Origin: Betaproteobacteria bacterium
GTDB lineage: Bacteria > Pseudomonadota > Gammaproteobacteria > Burkholderiales > CAIKXV01
Assembly (NCBI GenBank): GCA_947458265.1
Contig: CANGYF010000007.1
Span: 143,211-207,210 of the forward strand
Direction of reading: 5' to 3'
Length of the DNA stretch: 64,000 bases
Of this stretch, positions 25,381-35,779 are shown in pieces. The stretch's first letter is position 1; every line of letters begins with the position of its first letter. Under the pieces are notes generated by a model. The model did not search any database. It was not told the DNA's origin and saw only the letters and a program-made list of their open reading frames with translations. The position numbers were made by a program, and so were the translations under genes.

Positions 25381-25800
25381 TCAGTCGGTCCGGCCGTAGA
25401 TATCGCCCGGCGCACGCAGCACCGGGTCGACGGTGACCCAGCGCTCGCCTTCGAGCCGCCGGTAGAAACAGCTTGCACGGCCCGTATGGCAGGCAATGCC
25501 GCCCACCTGCTCGATCATCAGGAGGATGACATCTTCGTCGCAGTCGAACCGGATCTCCGCCACTTTCTGCAGGTGGCCGGATTCCTCGCCCTTGCGCCAC
25601 AGTTTGCCACGCGAACGTGACCAGTAATGGGCAAGACCGGTCTGACCGGTGAGCGCCAGCGCCTCGCGGTTCATCCAGGCGAACATCAGGACGCGTCCGT
25701 CGGCGGCGTCCTGGGCGATCGCCGGCACCAGCCCGGACGCATCGAAGGCGACTTCGTCGAGCCAGTCCCCGGGAACTGTACGGTCGTCGGCCGATGACAT
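25381..25800 (-). CDS. hisI: Phosphoribosyl-AMP cyclohydrolase HisI
   Basis: The 139-residue zinc enzyme opens the adenine ring of PR-AMP. Signature segments are [53 protein letters not shown] and the closing CFYRR; the cysteines and the Asp-rich loop bind Zn and Mg. The start at 25800 overlaps nothing and follows hisF by 1 base. HisI and HisE are separate here, as in most betaproteobacteria. Confidence 0.96.
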   Translation of the reverse strand: MSSADDRTVPGDWLDEVAFDASGLVPAIAQDAADGRVLMFAWMNREALALTGQTGLAHYWSRSRGKLWRKGEESGHLQKVAEIRFDCDEDVILLMIEQVGGIACHTGRASCFYRRLEGERWVTVDPVLRAPGDIYGRTD

Positions 25801-25801
25801 G

Positions 25802-26575
25802 CTAGAGCCGCACTTCCACGCCGGCCGCGGCCATCGCCCGCTTGACTTCGCCGACCGTGTGTTGACCGTAGTGGAAGATGCTGGCTGCGAGCACCGCATC
25901 CGCATGGCCGAGCGTCACGCCCTCGACCATGTCGCCGATCGAGCCGACGCCACCGCTGGCGATGATCGGGATCGACAGGCTGTCGGAGAACGCACGGGTC
26001 AGCGCGAGGTCGAATCCGACCCGCGTGCCATCGCGGTCCATGCTGGTCAGAAGGATCTCGCCGGCGCCACTGGCCTGCATCCGGCGCCCCCACTCGAGGG
26101 CATCGAGCCCGGTCGCCCGGCGGCCGCCATGGGTGAACACTTCCCAGCGCGGCGCATCGTCGGGCGTGCCGGGCACCCGCTTGGCATCGACGGCCACGAC
26201 GATGCACTGCGAACCGTAGCGCCCCGCTGCTTCCTGCACGAACTCGGGCGACTGCACCGCCGCCGTGTTGATGCTGACCTTGTCCGCGCCGGCATTGAGC
26301 AGGGCGCGCACGTCGGCCACCGTGCGCACGCCGCCGCCCACGGTGAGCGGGATGAACACCTGGGCCGCCACCGATTCGACCATAGACAGCAGCGTGCCGC
26401 GCTCGTCGCTGCTGGCGGTGATGTCGAGGAAGGTGAGTTCGTCGGCACCCTGCTCGTCATAGCGCCGGGCGACCTCGACCGGATCGCCGGCATCGCGCAG
26501 GTCGACGAAGTTCACCCCCTTGACCACCCTGCCACCGGCCACGTCGAGGCAGGGGATGATGCGCCGGGCGAGCAT
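25802..26575 (-). CDS. hisF: Imidazole glycerol phosphate synthase cyclase subunit HisF
   Basis: The 257-residue TIM barrel carries catalytic Asp11 ([15 protein letters not shown]) and the second Asp near 130 (VVAVDAKRV), with phosphate loops [11 protein letters not shown] and IASGGVGS. It pairs with HisH to make IGP and AICAR from PRFAR. It is encoded 3 bases after hisA, fitting tight coupling in the operon. Confidence 0.97.
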   Translation of the reverse strand: MLARRIIPCLDVAGGRVVKGVNFVDLRDAGDPVEVARRYDEQGADELTFLDITASSDERGTLLSMVESVAAQVFIPLTVGGGVRTVADVRALLNAGADKVSINTAAVQSPEFVQEAAGRYGSQCIVVAVDAKRVPGTPDDAPRWEVFTHGGRRATGLDALEWGRRMQASGAGEILLTSMDRDGTRVGFDLALTRAFSDSLSIPIIASGGVGSIGDMVEGVTLGHADAVLAASIFHYGQHTVGEVKRAMAAAGVEVRL

Positions 26576-26578
26576 CGC

Positions 26579-27340
26579 TCAGGCGGCCGGCGAGGCAGGC
26601 GGCGGCGACAGCGAGTCGGCCAGCCTCTGGGCCTCGCCGAAATCGATGGTGCCTTCGTAGATCGCACGCCCGGTGATCGCGCCCGGGATGCCCTCGGCCT
26701 CGACCGCACAGAGACGGTGTACGTCGTCGAGGTTGGTCAGGCCGCCGCTGGCGATGACCGGGATCGACAGCTGCTGGGCGAGGCGTACCGTGGCCTCGAT
26801 GTTGATGCCGCTGAGCATGCCGTCGCGGCCGATGTCGGTGTAGATCACCGCCTCGACGCCGTAGTCCTCGAACTTCTTCGCCAGGTCGCCGACCTCGTGG
26901 CCGGTCATCTTCGACCAGCCATCGACCGCGACCTTGCCGTCCTTGGCGTCGAGCCCGACGATGATGTGGCCCGGGAACGCGCCGCAGGCATCGTGCAGGA
27001 AGCCGGGCGTCTTCACCGCAGCCGTGCCGATGATCACGTAGGACACGCCGTCGTCGAGGTAGCGCTCGATGGTGTCGAGGTCGCGGATGCCGCCGCCGAG
27101 CTGGATCGGGATGCGGTCGCCGATCACCTTGACGATCTCCTTGATCGCCGGCTCGTTCTTCGGCTTGCCGGCCACCGCGCCATTCAGGTCGACGATGTGC
27201 AGGCGCCGCGCGCCCTGGTCGAGCCATTGCTTCGCCATCTGGCCGGGCTGGTCGGAATAGACCGTCGCGCCGCCCATGTCGCCCTGGCGCAGGCGCACGC
27301 AGCCGCCGTCCTTCAGGTCGATCGCAGGAATCAGGAGCAT
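26579..27340 (-). CDS. hisA: PRFAR isomerase HisA
   Basis: The 253-residue TIM barrel isomerase (ProFAR to PRFAR) starts at [17 protein letters not shown], giving catalytic Asp8; the second Asp is in [11 protein letters not shown] and the phosphate loops are IQLGGGIRD and [11 protein letters not shown]. The start at 27340 overlaps the hisH end by 10 bases; the longer open frame upstream is the hisH region in another frame. Confidence 0.97.
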   Translation of the reverse strand: MLLIPAIDLKDGGCVRLRQGDMGGATVYSDQPGQMAKQWLDQGARRLHIVDLNGAVAGKPKNEPAIKEIVKVIGDRIPIQLGGGIRDLDTIERYLDDGVSYVIIGTAAVKTPGFLHDACGAFPGHIIVGLDAKDGKVAVDGWSKMTGHEVGDLAKKFEDYGVEAVIYTDIGRDGMLSGINIEATVRLAQQLSIPVIASGGLTNLDDVHRLCAVEAEGIPGAITGRAIYEGTIDFGEAQRLADSLSPPPASPAA

Positions 27341-28002
27341 GTCGTGCCCTCGGTGAGCGTTCCGGTGCGGACATCCCAGCGGACGAAGTTCGCCAGCAGC
27401 TGCAGCCCTGCCCGGTGGCTCTTCTCCGGGTGGAACTGCACGGCGAACAGGTTTCCGCGGGCGACCGCGCAGCAGAACGGGAACGGATAGTGGCTGTAGC
27501 CGGCGACGAGTTCGGGTCGCGCCGGCTGGGGAAAGTAACTGTGTACGAAATAGAACCGGGTCGCATCGGGGATGCCGTGCCACATCGGATGGGCTTCGGA
27601 CTGGTGCACTTCGTTCCACCCCATGTGCGGCACCTTCAGCCGGGCCCCGGCCGCATCGACCATCGCTGCATCCGGGAAGCGGATCACCTGGCCCTCCAGC
27701 ACCGACAGGCCGGGCGTGTCGGCCTCCTCGGAATGCTCGAACAGCATCTGCAACCCGATGCAGATGCCGAGGAACGGACGGCTGGCCGCCGCCTCGATCA
27801 CTGCCGTACGCAGGCCGCGCGCCTGCAGTTCGCGCATGCAGTCGCGCATCGCGCCCTGGCCGGGGAACACGACGCGATCGGCCGAGGCGATCACGCCCGG
27901 GTCGTCGGTGACCACCACCGGCACCCCATCGGCGACGTGCTCGAGGGCCTTGGCCACCGAACGCAGGTTGCCCATGCCGTAATCGACTACAGCGATCGTC
28001 AT
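27331..28002 (-). CDS. hisH: Imidazole glycerol phosphate synthase glutaminase subunit HisH
   Basis: The 223-residue class I glutamine amidotransferase starts at [16 protein letters not shown]. The nucleophile Cys is in [13 protein letters not shown], and the His/Glu pair is in [12 protein letters not shown]. It supplies ammonia to HisF. It lies 57 bases after hisB and overlaps hisA. Confidence 0.97.
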   Translation of the reverse strand: MTIAVVDYGMGNLRSVAKALEHVADGVPVVVTDDPGVIASADRVVFPGQGAMRDCMRELQARGLRTAVIEAAASRPFLGICIGLQMLFEHSEEADTPGLSVLEGQVIRFPDAAMVDAAGARLKVPHMGWNEVHQSEAHPMWHGIPDATRFYFVHSYFPQPARPELVAGYSHYPFPFCCAVARGNLFAVQFHPEKSHRAGLQLLANFVRWDVRTGTLTEGTTCS

Positions 28003-28059
28003 CGCGGGCTCATGTTCACGGAAAGAGGAGCAAGGACCAGGCCGGCGCAAGGGCCCGGC

Positions 28060-28647
28060 TCAGAGCGTACCCTTGGTGGAAGGCACGGCGTCGACCGCAC
28101 GCGGGTCGAGTTCCACCGCCATCCGCAGCGCACGGCCGAACGCCTTGAAGATCGTCTCGGCCTGGTGGTGAGCATTGCGGCCCTTCAGGTTGTCGATGTG
28201 CAGGGTCGCCTGGGCGTGGTTGACGAAACCCTGGAAGAACTCGTACAGCAGGTCGGCGTCGAAGTCGCCGATGCGTGCACGCGTGAACTCGACCGGCATG
28301 TCGAGACCGGGACGGCCGGACAGGTCGATCACCACCCGGGACAGCGCCTCGTCGAGCGGCACGTAGGCGTGGCCGTAGCGGCGCACGCCACGCTTGTCGC
28401 CGACCGCCTTCGCCAGCGCCTGGCCGAGGGTGATGCCGACGTCCTCGACCGTATGATGGGCATCGATGTGCAGGTCGCCGACCGCGCGGATCTCGAGGTC
28501 GAACAGCCCGTGGCGCGCGACCTGCTCGACCATGTGGTCGAGGAAGGGCACGCCGGTGGCGATCGAATAGACCCCGGTACCGTCGACGTTCAGAACGACG
28601 TCGATGGCGGTCTCCTGAGTCTTGCGATGTACGGTGGCCTGGCGCAT
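28060..28647 (-). CDS. hisB: Imidazoleglycerol-phosphate dehydratase HisB
   Basis: The 195-residue monofunctional IGP dehydratase has the two metal-binding His clusters: [10 protein letters not shown] and [14 protein letters not shown] in the first half, and [19 protein letters not shown] in the second. No histidinol phosphatase domain is fused, so that step is carried out elsewhere. It follows hisC by 9 bases. Confidence 0.97.
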   Translation of the reverse strand: MRQATVHRKTQETAIDVVLNVDGTGVYSIATGVPFLDHMVEQVARHGLFDLEIRAVGDLHIDAHHTVEDVGITLGQALAKAVGDKRGVRRYGHAYVPLDEALSRVVIDLSGRPGLDMPVEFTRARIGDFDADLLYEFFQGFVNHAQATLHIDNLKGRNAHHQAETIFKAFGRALRMAVELDPRAVDAVPSTKGTL

Positions 28648-28656
28648 GGTCGAAGG

Positions 28657-29751
28657 TTAACCCAAAACCGCCACGGCATCGTGCAGCGCCGCAAGGAAGC
28701 GCCGGTTCTCCTCGGGCGTGCCCACGGTCACCCGCAGGCAGTCGGCCAGCAGCGGATGCGCGCGCGACACGTTCTTGATCAGCACGCCGCGCGCGACCAG
28801 CGCGTCGAACAGCGCCGCAGCCTTCGGTATCCGGAACAGCACGAAGTTCGCGTCGGACGGAAACACCTCGGCACCCGGTATCGCACGCAGGGCCTCGGCC
28901 AGCGTCGAGCGGTCGCCGCGGATCGTCGCTGCCTGGGCGGCGAGCTCAGGGTAGCTGTCGAGCAGGCGCGTGGCCGCAAGCTGGGTCAGCATGTTGACGT
29001 TGTAGGGCAGGCGCAGCTTGTCGAGCTGTCCCAGCCAGGCCGGCGACCCGACCAGGAAGCCCAGGCGCAGGCCGGCCATGCCCAGCTTCGAGAACGTGCG
29101 CATCACCAGCACATTGGGCAGCCGGGCGGCGAGCTCGAGATGGCTGTCGTCGCCGAACGCGTAGTAGGCCTCGTCCACCACCAGCAGCCCGGGCGTGGCG
29201 GCGGCGATGCGCTCGATGTCGGCGCGCGCAAAGGTGTTGCCGGTCGGGTTGTTCGGCGTGGCCAGGAACATCAGTGCCGGACGTTCAGCCTCGAGCATGC
29301 GCAGCACCGCATCGACATCGAGCGTGAAGTCGGCGCGCAGCGTGCAGGACGCATGGCGCAGGCCGGTGAAGGCCGCGATCATGCGGAACATCACGAACGT
29401 CGGTTCGACCGAGGCCAGCACCGCGCCCGGCTTCGCCACGGCCATGGCCAGCAGCTGGATGATCTCGTCGGAACCGTTGCCGAGCAGGATGTCGCAGCCG
29501 GCGGGCACGTCGAGCGCGCGGCGGATCGCTGCCTTCAGCGTACGCGCATCGGCCTCGGGATAGCGGTTGACCGCGGCTGCGCCGAGCAGTGCGCCAAGCT
29601 CGGCCGCGAGGGCGCTCGGCAGGGAATAGGGATTCTCCATTGCGTCGAGCTTCACCAGGCCAGACGCATCGGGCACGGCATAGGCCGACAGCGCCAGCAC
29701 CTCCGGGCGCAGCAGCGACTCGGGCGTGGCCACCTGCACCGGCCCGCTCAT
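28657..29751 (-). CDS. hisC: Histidinol-phosphate aminotransferase HisC
   Basis: A 364-residue PLP-dependent aminotransferase. The substrate/cofactor segments are [26 protein letters not shown] and TPNNPTGN, and the Schiff-base Lys is in [14 protein letters not shown]. It converts imidazole acetol phosphate to histidinol phosphate. Its start overlaps the hisD stop by 4 bases (ATGA). Confidence 0.96.
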   Translation of the reverse strand: MSGPVQVATPESLLRPEVLALSAYAVPDASGLVKLDAMENPYSLPSALAAELGALLGAAAVNRYPEADARTLKAAIRRALDVPAGCDILLGNGSDEIIQLLAMAVAKPGAVLASVEPTFVMFRMIAAFTGLRHASCTLRADFTLDVDAVLRMLEAERPALMFLATPNNPTGNTFARADIERIAAATPGLLVVDEAYYAFGDDSHLELAARLPNVLVMRTFSKLGMAGLRLGFLVGSPAWLGQLDKLRLPYNVNMLTQLAATRLLDSYPELAAQAATIRGDRSTLAEALRAIPGAEVFPSDANFVLFRIPKAAALFDALVARGVLIKNVSRAHPLLADCLRVTVGTPEENRRFLAALHDAVAVLG

Positions 29752-31115
29752 GCCGCCCCCCGCCGCTTCGGCTTCAGGCGGTACTCGGCGGCCCGGGCAT
29801 GCGCCTCGAGCCCCTCCGCCCGCGCGAGCACGCTGGCGATGCCGCCCAGCGCGTCGGCACCGCGCGCCGTGACCTCGATCACGCTGGTGCGCTTCTGGAA
29901 GTCGTACACGCCCAGCGGCGAGGAGAAACGCGCAGTGCGGGCCGTCGGCAGCACATGGTTGGAGCCGGCGCAGTAGTCGCCCAGCGTCTCCGAGGTGTAG
30001 TGGCCGACGAAGATCGCACCGGCATGCCGGATACGCTCGACCAGCGGCCGCGGCTCGCGCACCGCCAGCTCGAGGTGCTCCGGCGCGATACGGTCGGCGA
30101 TCGCACAGGCCTCGGCCAGGCTCTTCACCCGCACAAGTGCGCCGCGCGTGGCCAGCGACTTCGCGATCACCTCGTGCCGTGCCATGCCGGGCAGCAGCCG
30201 GGCGATCGCCGACTGCACCGCGGTCAGCAGGCGCAGGCTGGGCGTGAGCAGGATCGACTGTGCCATCTCGTCGTGTTCGGCCTGCGAGAACAGGTCCATC
30301 GCGATCCAGTCGGGGTTCGCCGAGTCGTCGGCGATCACCAGGATCTCGGACGGCCCGGCAATCATGTCGATGCCGACGGTGCCGAACACGCGGCGCTTGG
30401 CCGCGGCGACATAGGCGTTGCCCGGCCCGGTGATCTTGTCCACCGCCGGTACCGTGGCAGTGCCATAGGCGAGTGCCGCGACCGCCTGCGCCCCGCCGAT
30501 GGTGAACACCCGGTCGACGCCGGCGAGCTTCGCCGCCGCCAGCACCAGCGTGTTGCGCTCGCCACCGGGCGTCGGTACGACCATCACCACTTCGCGCACG
30601 CCCGCGACCTTGGCCGGTACCGCGTTCATGAGAAGCGAGGAGGGATAGGCCGCCTTGCCGCCGGGCACGTACAGCCCGGCCCGGTCGAGCGGACGCACCA
30701 GCTGTCCCAGCTTCGAACCATGTTCGTCGGTGAACTGCCAGGACTTCGCCACCTGCCGCTCGTGGTACTCGCGGATGCGCGTGTGCGCCGCCTGCAGCGC
30801 GCGGCGCTCGGTGGCGCCGAGCGCCTTCCAGGCGGCCACCAGCTCGGCACGGGTGACTTCGAGCGCACGCGCATGGCGCACCGCCACCCGGTCGAAACGC
30901 CGGGTGTACTCAAGCAGCGCGCGATCGCCGTCGCGCCGGACGTCGTCGATGATCTTCGCCACCGCCGATTCGATCGACGGGTCTGACGACGCATCGAACG
31001 CGGTGAGCGCGGCCAGCGCGGCGTCGAAGCCGCGGGCACTGCTGTCGAAGGTGCGCACCAGCGACGACGCGGCGGTACGCCGCGGCAGGGCACGGGTGGT
31101 CGGGCGCTCAGCCAT
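29748..31115 (-). CDS. hisD: Histidinol dehydrogenase HisD
   Basis: The 455-residue zinc enzyme catalyses the last two oxidations to histidine. Diagnostic segments are [44 protein letters not shown] with a zinc His, and [20 protein letters not shown]. It overlaps hisG by 8 bases upstream and hisC downstream. The N-terminal 25 residues vary and the exact start is less certain. Confidence 0.97.
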   Translation of the reverse strand: MAERPTTRALPRRTAASSLVRTFDSSARGFDAALAALTAFDASSDPSIESAVAKIIDDVRRDGDRALLEYTRRFDRVAVRHARALEVTRAELVAAWKALGATERRALQAAHTRIREYHERQVAKSWQFTDEHGSKLGQLVRPLDRAGLYVPGGKAAYPSSLLMNAVPAKVAGVREVVMVVPTPGGERNTLVLAAAKLAGVDRVFTIGGAQAVAALAYGTATVPAVDKITGPGNAYVAAAKRRVFGTVGIDMIAGPSEILVIADDSANPDWIAMDLFSQAEHDEMAQSILLTPSLRLLTAVQSAIARLLPGMARHEVIAKSLATRGALVRVKSLAEACAIADRIAPEHLELAVREPRPLVERIRHAGAIFVGHYTSETLGDYCAGSNHVLPTARTARFSSPLGVYDFQKRTSVIEVTARGADALGGIASVLARAEGLEAHARAAEYRLKPKRRGAA

Positions 31116-31794
31116 TGGCAGCCTCCAGTCGGCGGGCCCGCGACTCGGCAGCGGCCTGCCCGATGGTGTCGATCAGCGGCCGCAGCAGCTCGCGCTTGAG
31201 CCTGAGCGCAGCGGGATTGACGATCAGGCGCGCACTCACCAGGGAGATCTCTTCGACCGAGACGAGGTTGTTGGCCTTCAGCGTATTGCCGGTGTCGACC
31301 AGGTCGACGATCACGTCGGCCAGGCCGGTCAGTGGCGCGAGCTCCATCGAGCCATAGAGCTTGATCAGGTCGACATGCAGTCCCTTGGCCGCGAAATGCT
31401 CGCGCGCGGTCCGCTCGAACTTGGTCGCTGCGCGCAGCCGGCGCCGCTGCGCGACCGCCGCCGGATAGTCGAAGTCGGCGCGCGCAGCCACCACCATCCT
31501 GCAGCGTGCGATGTCGAGGTCGACCGGCTGGTAGAGGCCGCCGCCGCCGTGCTCGTCGAGCACGTCCTTGCCGGCCACGCCGAGGTCGGCGCCGCCGAAC
31601 TGTACGTAGGTGGGTACGTCGGTCGCGCGCACGATGACCAGCTGCACGTCGGGGCGGTTGGTCGGGATGATCAGCTTGCGCGAGCGCTCGGGATCGATCG
31701 CCGGCACCAGGCCCGCCTGCGCGAGCAGCGGCAGCGTGTCGTCGTAGATGCGGCCCTTCGAGAGCGCGATGGTGATGATCGGTGCAGGGGTCAC
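31108..31794 (-). CDS. hisG: ATP phosphoribosyltransferase HisG, short form
   Basis: The 228-residue protein catalyses the committed step of histidine synthesis. It starts at a GTG (31794) giving [20 protein letters not shown], and contains [16 protein letters not shown] and [14 protein letters not shown] at the PRPP site. The length places it in the short HisG group, which lacks the C-terminal regulatory domain and needs HisZ for activity; no hisZ is in this window. It is the first his gene, 31 bases downstream of murA, so murA and his may be co-transcribed. Confidence 0.96.
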   Translation of the reverse strand: MTPAPIITIALSKGRIYDDTLPLLAQAGLVPAIDPERSRKLIIPTNRPDVQLVIVRATDVPTYVQFGGADLGVAGKDVLDEHGGGGLYQPVDLDIARCRMVVAARADFDYPAAVAQRRRLRAATKFERTAREHFAAKGLHVDLIKLYGSMELAPLTGLADVIVDLVDTGNTLKANNLVSVEEISLVSARLIVNPAALRLKRELLRPLIDTIGQAAAESRARRLEAANG

Positions 31795-31825
31795 GTCGGC
31801 GGTTCCGTTGCAGTACGTTCCGGGG

Positions 31826-33112
<1,287 letters not shown>

Positions 33113-33913
33113 TCAGTGACGCAGCTTGTAGCCGCTCTTGAGCAGCAGCATGGCCCAGGCGATGACCGCGGCCAGGCAGGCGGAGACGATCGCCAGCGAC
33201 AGCCACGGCGAAACGTCGGCGGCGCCGAAGAAACCCCAGCGGAAGCCGTCGACCATGTAGAAGACCGGGTTCAGGTGCGAGGCGGCCTGCCAGAACGGCG
33301 GAAGCGTCTGCACCGAGTAGAACACCCCGGCCAGGAAGGTGAGCGGCACCACCACGAAATGCTGGAACGCCGACAACTGGTCGACCTTGTCGGAATAGAT
33401 GCCGGCGACCAGGCCCAGCGCACCGAGCGAGGCCGCACCGAGCATCGCGAACACCACCACTGCGACCGGATGCGCGACCGGCAGCGGCGCGAACCATGCC
33501 CCCACCAGCAGCACCGCCACGCCGCACAGGAAGCCGCGCAGCATCGAGGCCAGCACGTAGGCGCCGACGATCTCCGCCGGCGACAGCGGCGGCAGCAGGA
33601 TGAACACGAGGTTGCCGGTCATCTTCGACTGGATCATCGAGGACGAGGTGTTGGCGAAGGCATTCTGCAGCGCCGCCATCATCGCCAGCCCCGGCACCAG
33701 GAACGAGCTGTAGGCCACGCCCGGGAACACCTCGACATGGTTCGCCAGCACATGCGCGAAGATCATCAGGTACAGGACGGTCGTCACCACCGGGGCGAAC
33801 ACCGTCTGCATGCTCACCTTCCAGAAGCGCAGCGTCTCCTTGTAGAGGAGCGTGAGGAAGCCGCCACGGGCATCGGTGGCTGGAAGAGCGATCGGAAGCA
33901 GGTGTTCGGACAA
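33113..33913 (-). CDS. ABC-2 type transporter permease
   Basis: A 266-residue ABC-2 permease with six predicted membrane helices: TVFAPVVTTVLYLMIFAHVL, LVPGLAMMAALQNAF, then paired helices and a final LAIVSACLAAVIAWAMLLL. It is the YadH-like partner expected for the ATPase at 36961-37866, but the two genes are separated here by about 3 kb carrying three unrelated genes. The exported substrate is unknown; envelope lipid or polysaccharide is common for the family. murA follows 15 bases later. Confidence 0.92.
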   Translation of the reverse strand: MSEHLLPIALPATDARGGFLTLLYKETLRFWKVSMQTVFAPVVTTVLYLMIFAHVLANHVEVFPGVAYSSFLVPGLAMMAALQNAFANTSSSMIQSKMTGNLVFILLPPLSPAEIVGAYVLASMLRGFLCGVAVLLVGAWFAPLPVAHPVAVVVFAMLGAASLGALGLVAGIYSDKVDQLSAFQHFVVVPLTFLAGVFYSVQTLPPFWQAASHLNPVFYMVDGFRWGFFGAADVSPWLSLAIVSACLAAVIAWAMLLLKSGYKLRH

Positions 33914-34065
33914 GGGGCAGCCGCCGGCAGGGTGGACGGCGTCTGGAGACGCCGTGGTTGCACCGCCGGAGGGACCGGCGCTGAAGGGCCGCTGATTTTA
34001 CACCCCTGCCCGCCTGCTGGCCCCGGCAACCGTTCCGCGCAGGCCCATTTCGCGGGCGCGGGCGC

Positions 34066-34803
34066 TCATCGGCGCCGCAGTTCGGCCACCACCGGGAAGG
34101 TCCACGGTCGGATCGCCAGCACCAGCCCGACGTTGCGGCGCTCGCGCGGCGGCGCCCCGGCATCGAGCTCCATGAGTTCGGAGAATTCTGCGGCGATCCC
34201 GTCCAGCTTCTTGTGCAGCAGGCCGATCGAGGCCGGGCTGAGCTCACCGGCGAGGAAGCGGATCTTGTCCAGCGGCTGGGTGAAGGAACTGCCGAACAGG
34301 TCGCCGATCGCCTGCGTGCGGTAGCGCCGGGACAGCGGCCCGTCCGGACGCCAGCGCATGTTGCGCGCGACGCGCAGCCGCACCCGGTTGCCGGGCAGCA
34401 GGTCGATGATGCGCAGGCGGTCGAGCTGGGCCAGCGCGCCGACCAGTTCAACCTCCGCGATGTCGTACTGGGCGCGGATGCGCGCAGGCGTCGAGCCGGT
34501 CAGCAGCAGGTAAGCCACGCCGAGCACGACCGGGTCGGCCGCCAGCCCCTGCTCCTGCGCCTCGGTGAGTTCGCCGATCGCGTGCCGGCCGGCGCCCGCC
34601 AGCCGGGCGAGTTCGAGGAAATCGGACTCGAGGATCTGCAGCAGTTCCTCCACCCGCGCCAGCGTGAAGCGGCCGGTGGAGAACAGCCGCTTCACGCTCG
34701 GCTCCGAAAGCTGCATCCGGGCTGAGAGCTGGCGATAGGTGATGCCGCGCGCCTTGAGCAGCTTCTTCAACGCATCGACAAGGGGGGAAACGCTCTCGGC
34801 CAT
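34066..34803 (-). CDS. XRE/Cro-CI type transcriptional regulator
   Basis: The 245-residue protein has an N-terminal helix-turn-helix (about 8-60: LLKARGITYRQLSARMQLSE then PSVKRLFSTGRFTLARVEEL) and a larger C-terminal part of unknown fold with a possible second winged-helix-like region (ELVGALAQLDRLRIIDLLPG). It is divergent from the CarF-like desaturase gene across a 205-base region carrying an inverted repeat, so it plausibly controls that gene and itself. The start at 34803 (MAESVSPL) replaces a longer upstream frame without homology. Confidence 0.85.
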   Translation of the reverse strand: MAESVSPLVDALKKLLKARGITYRQLSARMQLSEPSVKRLFSTGRFTLARVEELLQILESDFLELARLAGAGRHAIGELTEAQEQGLAADPVVLGVAYLLLTGSTPARIRAQYDIAEVELVGALAQLDRLRIIDLLPGNRVRLRVARNMRWRPDGPLSRRYRTQAIGDLFGSSFTQPLDKIRFLAGELSPASIGLLHKKLDGIAAEFSELMELDAGAPPRERRNVGLVLAIRPWTFPVVAELRRR

Positions 34804-34858
34804 GACCGGGTTCCTTCCGCGGCAGTGGGCTGCGCCCGTGAACGGGATGAATGGGTTT

Positions 34859-34883
34859 CGATACCTGTACACCTTCAGTATCG
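34859..34883. promoter_or_regulatory. Inverted repeat in the XRE/desaturase divergent promoter
   Basis: CGATAC (34859-34864) and GTATCG (34878-34883) form a perfect 6-base inverted repeat with 13 bases between, enclosing a TGTACA palindrome (34866-34871). It lies between the divergent regulator and desaturase genes in a locally less GC-rich patch, where an operator for the XRE protein would be expected. Binding is inference. Confidence 0.45.
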
Positions 34884-35008
34884 CATTCCGCTACCTTTTG
34901 CGCCGGCACGCAGGCAACCCTTCCGCTTCGCGAGAGTCGCGCCATCCCGCCACCCCGGCTTCCCGGGGATGCCGGCGGGACAGCCCACTTCCTGCGGAGA
35001 TCCAGATC

Positions 35009-35779
35009 ATGTTCCCTGCCTCGCTCGACGCCGTTTCCCTGACGTCGGCCCTGACCCACACCCACACCCACGCCCTGGCGGCCATCGCCGGTCCCGCACG
35101 GGAACTGGCCGGCCTCGCCCTCGAATTCGTGCTGGTCGTGCTGCTGGTCGACCTGGCCTCCGGCATCGGCCACTGGCTGGAGGACACCTACGGCAACCCG
35201 GACACACCGCTGATCGGCCGGCTGGTGATCGTGCCCAACCTCGAGCACCACGCGCAGCCGCGTGCCTTCCTCGCGAAATCCTGGCTGGAAAGCTGCGGCG
35301 ACCTGATGCTGGCCGGGGCGTTGCTGGTCGCCGCGGCATGGGCCCTCGACCTGCTCACCTGGCATGTGGTGGTGTTCGCGCTGATCGGTTCACAGGCGAA
35401 CCAGATCCACAAGTGGGCACACCAGAACCCCCGGGAGAAGGGCGCGCTGGTGCACCTGCTGCAACGCATGCGCCTGCTGCAGACGCCGCGCGAGCACGGG
35501 CAACACCACCAGGGTGCCACCGACTCCCACTACTGCACGGTGACCAACGCACTCAATCCGCTGCTGGAGCGGCTGCGCGTGTGGCGCCGCCTGGAAGGCC
35601 TGGTCGAACGCACGTTCGGCCTGCGCCCGCGCACCGATCCGGCGACCGGGCGCCGTGCCGCCGGTCGTGCCGTGTCGGGTGGCCTGTCGAGCGCCGCGGC
35701 AACCGGCACCCTCAGGGCGCGGACGACCGTCGGATCAGCAGCAGCGCGAGTACCGCTGCCGTCATCAGGCCGCCGGTGA
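35009..35779 (+). CDS. CarF/TMEM189-type plasmanylethanolamine desaturase homologue
   Basis: The 256-residue membrane protein matches the lipid desaturase domain (PF10520) of human TMEM189/PEDS1 and Myxococcus CarF, which introduce the vinyl-ether bond of plasmalogens. Seen are SGIGHWLEDTYG (His55), NLEHHAQP (His80, His81), NQIHKWAH (His134, His138), PREHGQHHQ (His163, His166, His167) and VWRRLEGLVERTFGLRPRTD, with two or more membrane helices (about 34-52 and 100-128). Most diiron-type His ligands are retained; the downstream family HETYFC segment appears here as DSHYC (His174 shifted). The last 45 or so residues lie past the conserved domain and overlap the convergent MFS gene by 68 bases. 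Start chosen at MFPASLDAV. Function is inferred by homology. Confidence 0.85.
   Translation: MFPASLDAVSLTSALTHTHTHALAAIAGPARELAGLALEFVLVVLLVDLASGIGHWLEDTYGNPDTPLIGRLVIVPNLEHHAQPRAFLAKSWLESCGDLMLAGALLVAAAWALDLLTWHVVVFALIGSQANQIHKWAHQNPREKGALVHLLQRMRLLQTPREHGQHHQGATDSHYCTVTNALNPLLERLRVWRRLEGLVERTFGLRPRTDPATGRRAAGRAVSGGLSSAAATGTLRARTTVGSAAARVPLPSSGRR

Noticed and set aside
35030..35075. Short CACACCC repeats near the desaturase start
   Set aside because: They lie inside the coding region (residues around HTHTHAL) and show no extended repeat or regulatory pattern.
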